Origin: Candidatus Chloroheliales bacterium
Lineage (GTDB): Bacteria > Chloroflexota > Chloroflexia > QHBQ01
DNA length: 7,239 nucleotides
Direction: 5' to 3'
Assembly (NCBI GenBank): GCA_003243865.1
Contig: QHBQ01000214.1
Span: 1 to 7,239, forward strand
Part shown: positions 1 through 6,325 of the stretch, in pieces
Layout: each line of letters opens with the position of its first letter
Numbering within the stretch: the first letter of the stretch is position 1
Program-made: the position numbers and the translations under genes
The notes under the pieces: model-generated
The model's input: the letters and a program-made list of their open reading frames with translations, nothing else
What the model was told of the DNA's origin: nothing
Database searches by the model: none

Positions 1-2
1 AC

Positions 3-2003
3 TGTAGCCTGCTCACTACCCAGCAGATATGGATGCACTCACAGGGCTGGGTTGAGGCTTCTGGCTGCATTCATCATCGAGGAGTTGAGTCCAATAAGGG
101 AGTTGCATATCCTGCAACCACCGGACCAGCTAATCCGGATAGCTTGCCAAACTTCGGCACTGATGGCCCGATGAACCCGAATACCGACTATAGCGCGCAG
201 TCCGAGACCTCCATTGCCGTCAATCCAACCAATGGGGCCATCGCGATTAGTTCGGCCATCGACCATGCTGCTGACAGCCAATTCGCGTGTGCGAGCCTCT
301 ACAACACCACTAACACGGGCAACACCTGGGCGAGGCAGTGCTATCCCCAATCGGGAGCAGACGCTTTCGACCCATCTATGGCCTACTCACCGGACGGAGC
401 CGATGTTTACCAGGCATCCATTTATGGCGACGAAAATCTCCTGCTCTATCGCTCCACCAACAATGGCCAAACCTGGAATCAGTACTTCGGCATCAATGAT
501 CCCGTAACGGCCCAAGACCGCGAATACCTCTGGGTTGATCGCACGGTCGGTCCGCGGCGAGGCACTATATATGTCACTTGGACCGCTTTTGACCACGGAG
601 ATACAGGCTCCACTGACAACATTGCGGTACGAAGCTCGACCGACCAGGGCATCACCTGGTCTAACACCACGTACGTGGCGACGAACAATGTTTTCTCGAC
701 CCATCGCCTGCTGCAGTTCGCCTCGCTGGCCCCGCTGCCCAGCGGTGATGCGGTGGCCGTATGGCTGGACGATGCCTCCTACTTTGATACCAGCGGCCAG
801 AAGATAAGGTGGGCGCGTACCACCGATGGCGGGGCTAGCTTTCCGACTGCTGGGGGCATAGCTGTAATACCTAACGATCAATCTGTCTCATTCAACAGCA
901 CCCTACCACCCAAGACGTTTCGCACTAATGCTGCGCCTAACGTCGCTGCCGACCCCTTGAACGGCCACTTGTACGCCGTTTGGGCGCAATATCGTCAGCA
1001 TGGAAACACCCAGGCGGGTATATACCTCGCAACCTCAACTAATGAGGGTAACACCTGGAGTTCACCTACCCCTGTGCTAACTAGAACTGATGTAATGGCT
1101 CAGCCGGATCAGTTCATGCCCTGGGTTAGCGTAAGCCCAGACCATCGTGTACACATAACCTGGGGCGACAGTTATGAAGGCGCTAATAACTACAACAACA
1201 TTAATTATAACTGGTGGTATATAGATAGCACCGATGGAGGCGCTACTTTCGAGGCACCTGTAAAACTGAGTAGCGCCATCTCGTCGGGTACGTGGGATCC
1301 CGGCTACTATCCACAAATCGGCGACTACTCAGCAAACTACGTCACCGCTGACACGCTATATACTACCTGGACCGACAACCGCAACGCGCAAACCAGCGAT
1401 ACCGATGTCTACTTCAGGGCAGGCACCATCTGCACCAACCCCTTTGTGGACATCGGCGGCGACCCCTACTACGCAGCGATACACAACCTTAACTGCGCCG
1501 GGGCGGTTAGCGGCACCGACCCCACCCACTTCAGCCCAACAGCGTTGACTACCCGTGCTGCATTCGCCAAGATTGTGGTTCTGGCGTTCGCTATCCCACT
1601 GGTTACTCCACCAAACCCTTCGTTCACGGATGTGCCGCCCACCTACTGGGCTTACACCTTCATCGAGTCCGCCAAGGCAGCGGGAGTGATGAGTGGATAC
1701 ACTGGAACGCAATGTACGAGTCAGGGAGTTGGCTCACCCTGCTTCCTACCAGGTAATTACGTTACCAGGGCTGAAGCAACCAAAACGGTTGTGTCTGTCG
1801 GTGGCTACACCTTGATTAATCCGCCAAACCCAACTTACACCGATGTGCCAACTAACTACTGGGCTTATCAGTACATCGAAACAGCCCATGCTAAAGGGAT
1901 ACTTGACTGGGCCGCCCCTCCGCTCTTCTATCCGAACAACAGCACTCAGCGCGACGAGGTCTGCCAGATCGTCTATGGCGGGATCGTCAAACAGCGGCTA
2001 TGA
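3..2003 (+). CDS. Asp-box (BNR) beta-propeller surface protein with three SLH domains, 5'-partial
   Basis: Probably a secreted, cell-wall or S-layer attached protein. The frame is open to the left edge. The first in-window ATG (33) has no ribosome binding site and no signal peptide follows it, so the true start is probably upstream. Residues below count from that ATG. Five Asp-boxes of the S/T-x-D/N-x-G-x-T/S-W/F type are visible near 141-148 (STNNGQTW), 202-209 (STDQGITW), 263-270 (TTDGGASF), 335-342 (STNEGNTW) and 399-406 (STDGGATF), with a degenerate one near 90. Strands such as YVTWTAFD, YAVWAQ and VHITWGD lie between them, as in a six-bladed sialidase-fold propeller. Three SLH domains follow at about 469-520, 528-592 and 599-656, with TDVP, YWAY and TRAE motifs. 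Cysteines 467/488 and 561/570 match pairs in the next gene. No catalytic sialidase signature was recognised, so enzymatic activity is not claimed. The fold and SLH calls are firm; the function is unknown. Confidence 0.85.
   Translation, partial: CSLLTTQQIWMHSQGWVEASGCIHHRGVESNKGVAYPATTGPANPDSLPNFGTDGPMNPNTDYSAQSETSIAVNPTNGAIAISSAIDHAADSQFACASLYNTTNTGNTWARQCYPQSGADAFDPSMAYSPDGADVYQASIYGDENLLLYRSTNNGQTWNQYFGINDPVTAQDREYLWVDRTVGPRRGTIYVTWTAFDHGDTGSTDNIAVRSSTDQGITWSNTTYVATNNVFSTHRLLQFASLAPLPSGDAVAVWLDDASYFDTSGQKIRWARTTDGGASFPTAGGIAVIPNDQSVSFNSTLPPKTFRTNAAPNVAADPLNGHLYAVWAQYRQHGNTQAGIYLATSTNEGNTWSSPTPVLTRTDVMAQPDQFMPWVSVSPDHRVHITWGDSYEGANNYNNINYNWWYIDSTDGGATFEAPVKLSSAISSGTWDPGYYPQIGDYSANYVTADTLYTTWTDNRNAQTSDTDVYFRAGTICTNPFVDIGGDPYYAAIHNLNCAGAVSGTDPTHFSPTALTTRAAFAKIVVLAFAIPLVTPPNPSFTDVPPTYWAYTFIESAKAAGVMSGYTGTQCTSQGVGSPCFLPGNYVTRAEATKTVVSVGGYTLINPPNPTYTDVPTNYWAYQYIETAHAKGILDWAAPPLFYPNNSTQRDEVCQIVYGGIVKQRL
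1437..2000 (+). other. SLH domain triplet of the first surface protein
   Basis: Three consecutive S-layer homology repeats close the protein. The first begins NPFVDIGG and contains GAVSGTDPTHFSP and TTRAAFAKI. The second begins NPSFTDVPPTYWAY and contains CFLPGNYVTRAEA. The third begins NPTYTDVPTNYWAY and ends LFYPNNSTQRDEVCQIV. In known systems such triplets bind secondary cell-wall polymers without a covalent bond. The third repeat has QRDE where TRAE is usual, so its binding contribution may be weaker. Confidence 0.85.
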
Positions 2004-2051
2004 TGAGTAGAGATGCTCACAACGCCGCACGGTAGCAGGACCAGAAACAGT

Positions 2052-2057
2052 AAGGAG
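2052..2057 (+). promoter_or_regulatory. Shine-Dalgarno site of the second SLH gene
   Basis: AAGGAG lies 7 bases before the ATG at 2065 and fixes that start. The 61-base gap after the preceding stop holds no convincing terminator or promoter, so the two surface genes are probably co-transcribed. Confidence 0.8.
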
Positions 2058-2064
2058 AAAAAGA

Positions 2065-4590
2065 ATGAAGCCTTTTCGTGTTGGTGAGCAGCTTCTTATC
2101 TCCATGCTGCTTGCTATCATAGTAGCAAGCAGCACTGGCGCTGCCGCACTGAGCGTACAAACTCCTCCTGCCTCGGCGAAAACACATCCCACCCGTCCAG
2201 ATACCACGTCTGCCCCAGCCTGGTACAACCCCTATCCCAACTATGGGGATATCAAGATGGTTTCAGCCAACTCTGGCTGGATTGTCTCTGCCGATAACGG
2301 AAACCCACGCATCAAGCGTTACTACAATGGCACTTGGGTAGATTATCCGGTTGTCCTCACCAATACTGGGATGCTCAATGCGGTGGATGCCACGACGAGT
2401 GAAGCGTGGGCGGTCGGTCAGTTCGGCACCATCCTGCATTGGAGCGGAGCCGACTGGCAGCGAGTCAGCAGCCCCGCGCCAGTTACTACTACGCTGGTCG
2501 CGGTCAGCATCGTGGCACCGGGAGAAGCGTGGGCAGTCGGCAACCTCACTACTTATCAGCCGCCGGTTATTCTGCATTACCATGTGGGTAGCTGGTCGCT
2601 GGTGGCGACTCCGGTGATCAGCAGCGACTTTGAACTCAAAAGTATGTCTTGGACCAGTCCGACCGATGGCTGGGCGGTGGGTGCTACCTTCGATAGCAAT
2701 GGGAACAACTACCAACCGCTGGCTCTCCACTATACGAACGGGAGCTGGATTAATGTCCCCCTCCCTCATATTCAGGTAGGCGGTAGCGCGACAAGCATCT
2801 ATATGCTCAACGCCAACGAAGGCTGGATGGGCTGGTCTTGGAACGCGGACAGCACCAGCTATTCGCTACTGCATTATACAGGCGGCATCTGGCAGCCTGT
2901 AAGTGCCGGTGGAGTAGTTACTACCGAATCCACAGCTGCGGTCATATCCTTTGCTCCTGGTGATTATTATCGTAGTTATCTTGACGTACAGGGACACTAC
3001 TTCGGCCACAACCAGAACCACATCAGCACTATCAACCTACTCACCCACCTGTCAGGGGTAGCGGCTGACGACATTTGGGGTATCGGGTACGATGGGGTTA
3101 TCTACCACTGGGATGGCGTGCAGCTTACTCCAATCGAAGGCGGGGTGAATGGAAACCGCATCCAAATGCTGAACAGCAATGAGGGGTGGATGCAAGTAGG
3201 TGGAGGTTTGTATGGTGGTCAGCTATATCATGATACCGCAGGCTACTGGGCGCCAACCGGCACTATCGCCAACACCTTTGCCTTCGACCGTCCCGACGAC
3301 GGTTGGGCGCAGGCACCCATCTTCGGCACCACCGCTGGCTTCATCCACTACGACGGCACTGGCTGGAGCCAGCCTCAGAGCGTGGCCGATGGCTACTTTA
3401 TGCGGGCGATGCAGATGATGAGCAGCACCAGCGGTTGGGCGGTTGGCTCATACTACGCTGACCCCAATGGCAACATTGCCGCTCCGGCGGTGGCTGAGTT
3501 CAGCACGGGAAGCTGGAACGCTTATAGCCTCACCATCGGCACCAACGCTGAGTTCCTTGCTGTTAACTTCAGCAGCCCTACCGATGGCTGGGCAGTGGGT
3601 TATCAAGGTAATATCAACCTTCCCACCCCGCTGGTCTATCACTATAGCAACGGCATCTGGCAGTACATCACCCCACCGCCCAACCTGTCCATAGACCTCT
3701 TTTCTGTCTCAGCCCTTGCCGCCAACGACGTTTGGATTGCGGGCTATAACCCCTTCCACGACCTCAGCCCCAGCTATATCTTGCATTGGGATGGCAGCAG
3801 CTGGGCGGTACAGCAGACTAGCGTCCAGGGTCTAGATGCCATCCAGATGCTCTCGGCAACTGAGGGTTGGGTAGTAGGATACAGATATTTCCTACACTAC
3901 GTCAGTGGCAACTGGGAGCAGATCACCGTTCCAGGAGAGGATAGCAGGAGCCTCAGCTTCATCAGCCCCAGCGAGGGCTGGGCGGCGGGGGTAAACGGTC
4001 CCTGGCGCTACGCTGCCCGCTGCCTTGATGCCTATGGTGATGTGCCTTCGGGCTACTGGGCCAGCGCCGCGATCCTCTATCTCTCCTGCAATGGCATCGT
4101 CAGCGGCACCCAGCCCTACACCTTCAGCCCCAACGCCAGTGCCAGCCGCATCCAGTTCGCCAAGATGATCACCCTGGCGCAAGGCTGGCCGATCATCAGC
4201 CCCACTACGCAGAGCTTCACCGATGTGCCACCATCCAACCCCCTCTACCCCTTCGTTGAGACCGCCCATGCGCACGGCGCGATCAACGGGGTGGATGCGG
4301 CTGGTTGCCAAGCAGCGGGGGCAACCTACCCCTGCTTCCTACCTAATGCGCCGATTAGCCGCGCCCAGGTTGCGATTATCACGATGCAGGCGTTCGGCTG
4401 GATGGTGGACACCTCGGGCGGACCGCACTTCAGCGACGTGCCAACCAACAACTATGCCTATGCCGCAGTCGAAACCTGCTACCATCATGGAGTGGTTAGC
4501 GGTATCGGTGGCGGCCTGTTCGCCCCCAACGCCAACGTCACCCGCGCCCAAATCGCTGCCATCCTTTATCGCGCGCTTACCAACCCCTAG
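2065..4590 (+). CDS. Secreted GWAVG-repeat beta-propeller protein with three SLH domains
   Basis: An 841-residue protein predicted to be exported and held on the cell surface. The N-terminus is a signal peptide: K2 and R5, a hydrophobic stretch at about 10-29, and possible cleavage after A28 or after the ASA at 36-38. Residues of about 70-650 hold roughly 13 repeats, each starting with a D/E-G-W-A-V-G-like turn and ending with an L-H-Y/W-x-x-G-x-W strand; the repeat tryptophans run from W72 to W639, about 47 residues apart on average. This resembles Ycf48/BNR/Kelch-type propellers and could form two propellers. Three SLH domains follow at about 653-706, 715-780 and 786-841, with SRIQ, SRAQ and TRAQ motifs. 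Cysteine pairs C653/C675 and C748/C757 match the upstream gene; C805 is extra. A good Shine-Dalgarno supports the start. No enzyme motif was seen and the ligand is unknown. Confidence 0.88.
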   Translation: MKPFRVGEQLLISMLLAIIVASSTGAAALSVQTPPASAKTHPTRPDTTSAPAWYNPYPNYGDIKMVSANSGWIVSADNGNPRIKRYYNGTWVDYPVVLTNTGMLNAVDATTSEAWAVGQFGTILHWSGADWQRVSSPAPVTTTLVAVSIVAPGEAWAVGNLTTYQPPVILHYHVGSWSLVATPVISSDFELKSMSWTSPTDGWAVGATFDSNGNNYQPLALHYTNGSWINVPLPHIQVGGSATSIYMLNANEGWMGWSWNADSTSYSLLHYTGGIWQPVSAGGVVTTESTAAVISFAPGDYYRSYLDVQGHYFGHNQNHISTINLLTHLSGVAADDIWGIGYDGVIYHWDGVQLTPIEGGVNGNRIQMLNSNEGWMQVGGGLYGGQLYHDTAGYWAPTGTIANTFAFDRPDDGWAQAPIFGTTAGFIHYDGTGWSQPQSVADGYFMRAMQMMSSTSGWAVGSYYADPNGNIAAPAVAEFSTGSWNAYSLTIGTNAEFLAVNFSSPTDGWAVGYQGNINLPTPLVYHYSNGIWQYITPPPNLSIDLFSVSALAANDVWIAGYNPFHDLSPSYILHWDGSSWAVQQTSVQGLDAIQMLSATEGWVVGYRYFLHYVSGNWEQITVPGEDSRSLSFISPSEGWAAGVNGPWRYAARCLDAYGDVPSGYWASAAILYLSCNGIVSGTQPYTFSPNASASRIQFAKMITLAQGWPIISPTTQSFTDVPPSNPLYPFVETAHAHGAINGVDAAGCQAAGATYPCFLPNAPISRAQVAIITMQAFGWMVDTSGGPHFSDVPTNNYAYAAVETCYHHGVVSGIGGGLFAPNANVTRAQIAAILYRALTNP
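2269..4015 (+). repeat. Array of about 13 GWAVG/LHY propeller repeats (protein-level)
   Basis: The coding sequence contains diverged repeats. Good copies read EAWAVGQFGTILHW, DGWAVGATF, DGWAVGYQG and EGWAAGVNG. Some units are degenerate (EGWMGW, EGWMQV, DGWAQA), and the stretch around residues 285-330 appears to have lost the motif. Short DNA words such as gatggctgggc recur, but the units are too diverged for a recent tandem amplification. Each unit is probably one blade or part of a blade. Confidence 0.75.
4021..4587 (+). other. SLH domain triplet of the second surface protein
   Basis: Three SLH repeats begin with CLDAYGDVPSGYW, SFTDVPPSNPLYPF and HFSDVPTNNYAYA. Each ends with an S/T-R-x-Q helix (SRIQFAKM, SRAQVAI, TRAQIAAI). 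The insertion in the second repeat (GCQAAGATYPCFLP) corresponds in place and cysteine spacing to QCTSQGVGSPCFLP in the upstream gene, which points to a common origin of the anchor. Confidence 0.88.
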
Positions 4591-4618
4591 CTTTTGAGTA
4601 GTTACCCCCACTCAAGCT
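4589..4618 (+). terminator. Stem-loop at the end of the second SLH gene, possible weak terminator
   Basis: TTGAGT (4594-4599) pairs with ACTCAA (4610-4615). The stem extends by AGC (4589-4591) pairing with GCT (4616-4618) across a two-base TT bulge. The loop is ten bases and C-rich. The structure begins inside the TAG stop codon. No T-run follows, so intrinsic termination is uncertain; it could instead be a 3'-end protecting hairpin. Confidence 0.4.
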
Positions 4619-4743
4619 GACATCACGCCATAACTCTAAGCCAAACACAAACACAACCTGGCGAGGGGATATAGCTAAGGGCAAGACTGAGGTTGGCCTA
4701 TCATTGACCTACAGCCAATAGGACATTTACGTCGTGATGTCAG
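4617..4743. repeat. 127-base segment bounded by 17-base imperfect inverted repeats
   Basis: The left arm (4617-4633) and the reverse complement of the right arm (4727-4743) match at 15 of 17 positions, including a perfect 11-base core ctgacatcacg. Inside, CAACCT (4654-4659) pairs with AGGTTG (4690-4695), nested within the outer arms. No open reading frame of note and no clear target-site duplication was seen at the edges. It could be a small non-autonomous element, a folded RNA or a binding region between the surface genes and the Fe-S gene. Confidence 0.5.
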
Positions 4744-4752
4744 GCCCAAACC

Positions 4753-4782
4753 TTGACACAACCACCCCTCGCATGGTATGAT
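4753..4782 (+). promoter_or_regulatory. Sigma70-type promoter of the Fe-S carrier gene
   Basis: A perfect TTGACA (4753-4758) is followed after 18 bases by TATGAT (4777-4782), one mismatch from TATAAT. Transcription would start near 4789-4791, giving a leader of about 85 bases. A small dyad, ATGA-N4-TCAT (4778-4789), overlaps the -10 box and could be an operator, but no regulator is recognised. This is the best promoter match in the window and separates the housekeeping genes from the surface genes. Confidence 0.7.
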
Positions 4783-4860
4783 TAGTCATGTAATACAAAC
4801 TTGATATAAGATAGCAGCGACGCAACTCAAACTAACCTAATTCACGATTTCTACCCAGAT

Positions 4861-4865
4861 GGAGG
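4861..4865 (+). promoter_or_regulatory. Shine-Dalgarno site that decides the Fe-S carrier start
   Basis: GGAGG lies 8 bases before the ATG at 4874. It overlaps the codons just after an earlier in-frame ATG at 4859, which has no ribosome binding site of its own. The start at 4874 (MSDTLVRP) is therefore preferred. Confidence 0.8.
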
Positions 4866-4873
4866 CAAATCCA

Positions 4874-5311
4874 ATGAGCGATACCCTTGTTCGCCCGCAG
4901 ACCGAGCAGACCCTCAACCTCGTCACCGCGCCGGTCGAAACTCAGATCCTTGACATTACCGACGACGCTGCCAACCAACTCCGCACCCTCGTGGCGCAGC
5001 AGGAGACCACCGACATGGCTCTGCGCGTGTTTGTCTATCCCGGCGGCTGCAGCGGGATGCAATACGGCATGGCCCTCGAAGACCAGATTGCCGACGACGA
5101 TAAGCTCATCGAACTGAAGGGCGTGCGCCTGGTAGTGGATGAGTCGAGTATCCCCTACATCCTCGGTAGCGAGATTGACTACGTTGACAGCCTGATGGGT
5201 GGTGGGTTCCGCATCTACAACCCCAATGCGGTCAGCAGTTGCTCCTGCGGCCACTCGTTCGACACTGGCGGCGACGGCAGCGAAGCCCGCTCCTGCGGTA
5301 GCTGTCACTAA
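4874..5311 (+). CDS. erpA: A-type iron-sulfur cluster carrier/assembly protein (HesB/IscA/ErpA family)
   Basis: A cytosolic carrier expected to hold an Fe-S cluster and pass it to apo-proteins. From the start at 4874 it has 145 residues. The first 25 or so are a polar extension, and the family domain begins near ILDITDDAANQL. The first ligand cysteine is C59 in GGCSGMQYGM, and the C-x-C pair is C123/C125 in SCSCGHSF (family form usually CGCGxSF). SLMGGGFRIYNPNA before this pair is typical. The family is usually about 105-120 residues; the excess here is the N-terminal extension and a 16-residue tail after HSF that ends SCGSCH, adding C141 and C144. It has its own promoter, and a GC hairpin follows the stop, so it may be transcribed alone. 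The family is certain; the choice between ErpA, IscA and SufA names is not, so the symbol is provisional. Confidence 0.9.
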   Translation: MSDTLVRPQTEQTLNLVTAPVETQILDITDDAANQLRTLVAQQETTDMALRVFVYPGGCSGMQYGMALEDQIADDDKLIELKGVRLVVDESSIPYILGSEIDYVDSLMGGGFRIYNPNAVSSCSCGHSFDTGGDGSEARSCGSCH

Positions 5312-5324
5312 TCAGCCAGCGGCC

Positions 5325-5350
5325 TGCCGCCTTCTGAACAGGAGGCGGCA
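5325..5350 (+). terminator. GC-rich hairpin between the Fe-S carrier and rsmG, probable intrinsic terminator
   Basis: TGCCGCCT (5325-5332) pairs perfectly with AGGCGGCA (5343-5350). A T-G wobble and two further pairs can extend the stem to about 11 pairs with a GAAC loop. A short T-rich stretch (ttgcttt) follows directly. It lies 14 bases after the carrier gene's stop. The right side includes AGGAGG (5340-5345), so the hairpin would also hide that Shine-Dalgarno-like sequence. Confidence 0.6.
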
Positions 5351-5404
5351 TTGCTTTGCGTTCCAGCGCAGCACGGCTGGGGCGCATCTTTTTGGGTAGC
5401 GCAA

Positions 5405-6172
5405 GTGGATTTTGACCTGCTAATCGCCGAGGCAGCCCGCCTCGGCTTCAACCTGAGCGTAACGCAGCTCGAGCAGATGGCGCTCCACTACCAGGAGCTA
5501 ATCGCCTGGAACGAGCGGGTCAACCTGACCGCGATAACTGCGCCAAATGCCGCGCAGATCCGCCACTTTGCCGACAGCCTGACCGTCGCCGCGGCCTTGC
5601 GCGATGCGGGTGCAGCGGTTGAAGGGCGGTTGCTCGATGTCGGTAGCGGCGGCGGCTTCCCTGGCCTGCCGCTCAAGATACTGTGGCCGAACCTGCAACT
5701 GACCATGCTCGACTCGGTCGCCAAGAAGACCGCCTTCCTTCAGCACATGGCTACCCTCTACCGCGAGCGCTTTGCCATGAAGGGGCTGAACGTGCTGACC
5801 GTCCGCGCCGAAGACGCCGCCCGCGATGCCCATCAGCGCGAACAGTACGCCATCGTGGTGGCGCGTGGGGTTGCGCCGCTGGTGGTGCTGGCCGAATACT
5901 GCCTGCCGTTCGTCAAGCGCGGTGGCTGGCTGGCTGCGCCAAAGAAGGGCATGGCGCTGGCTGATGAGGTGGCGGCGGCGCAGAATGCGGTGCAGAAGCT
6001 GGGCAAAGGCGAGATCAGCATTGCCCGCTTCACTCTGCCAACCATCGGCCCGAATGACGAGGTTGGCGATGAGCGTGAGCCGCGGCAGGTGGTGCTTATC
6101 CACAAGCAATCCACCACTCCTCCCCAATATCCGCGCCCGGCGGGTACCCCAGCTAAGGAGCCGCTGCGCTGA
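5405..6172 (+). CDS. rsmG: 16S rRNA (guanine-N7) methyltransferase RsmG (GidB)
   Basis: Uses S-adenosylmethionine to make m7G in the 530 loop of 16S rRNA (G527 in E. coli numbering). Counting from the GTG at 5405, the protein has 255 residues. Family signatures in order are WNERVNLTAIT (NLT at 40-42), the SAM-binding loop LDVGSGGGFPGLPL (77-90), LDSVAKKTAFL, VRAED (133-137) and VVARGVAPL (151-159), then a lysine-containing segment near APKKGMALADE. The GTG start places the NLT motif where E. coli RsmG has it. An in-frame TTG at 5351, preceded by AGGAGG, would add 18 residues unlike the family, and its ribosome site is inside a hairpin. The GTG itself has only a weak GGGT upstream, so the start is not certain. 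The last 20 or so residues are a proline-rich extension. rplI follows after 153 bases. Confidence 0.93.
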   Translation: MDFDLLIAEAARLGFNLSVTQLEQMALHYQELIAWNERVNLTAITAPNAAQIRHFADSLTVAAALRDAGAAVEGRLLDVGSGGGFPGLPLKILWPNLQLTMLDSVAKKTAFLQHMATLYRERFAMKGLNVLTVRAEDAARDAHQREQYAIVVARGVAPLVVLAEYCLPFVKRGGWLAAPKKGMALADEVAAAQNAVQKLGKGEISIARFTLPTIGPNDEVGDEREPRQVVLIHKQSTTPPQYPRPAGTPAKEPLR

Positions 6173-6325
6173 GTTTGTGCCTACAAGCTGGCCCAAAGCG
6201 GCGAGGCGGATTTACTTGCAAAGAGTTACCCACAATTGGGGAAAAACAGTACCAACGTTCGCAGTTTTGTGTTATAATGGTGGCGAAGGCTACCGCATAG
6301 AAGCAGAGAGGAGAAGTTAGTCTAC
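6173..6325 (+). promoter_or_regulatory. rsmG-rplI intergenic region with an extended -10 promoter
   Basis: TGTTATAAT at 6270-6278 is a perfect extended -10 element (TG, one base, TATAAT). No good -35 hexamer lies 16-18 bases upstream, as is common for extended -10 promoters. The predicted transcription start is near 6285, giving a leader of about 40 bases for rplI. An imperfect palindrome around CAATTG lies at about 6229-6240. No convincing rsmG terminator is visible; GCCGCT (6160-6165) and AGCGGC (6197-6202) could pair, but across a long loop. Confidence 0.65.
6309..6313 (+). promoter_or_regulatory. Shine-Dalgarno site of rplI
   Basis: AGGAG within the purine run agagaggagaag lies 12 bases before the ATG at 6326. 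This spacing is slightly long, but the site is the only candidate and the start fits the family exactly (MKVILTENIEALG). Confidence 0.65.

Noticed and set aside
4661..4772. Eight-base complementary pair GCGAGGGG (4661-4668) and CCCCTCGC (4765-4772)
   Set aside because: It crosses the longer 17-base inverted repeat instead of nesting with it; the right half lies in the promoter spacer. An 8-base match at this distance can easily be chance.
4859..4873. Earlier ATG for the Fe-S carrier gene
   Set aside because: The only good Shine-Dalgarno (4861-4865) lies inside the first codons of this start and is correctly spaced for the ATG at 4874.
6142..6149. Palindrome GGGTACCC near the end of rsmG
   Set aside because: An eight-base palindrome in G+C-rich coding sequence without a second copy or any context.
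5498..6196. 232-codon open frame on the minus strand
   Set aside because: It lies opposite rsmG, which has unambiguous family motifs; it has no ribosome binding site or recognisable domain and is explained by G+C-rich codon use.
6226..6234. TTACCCACA, one mismatch from the DnaA box TTATCCACA
   Set aside because: A single near-match with no cluster, no AT-rich unwinding region and no dnaA/dnaN/gidA neighbourhood; chance is likely.
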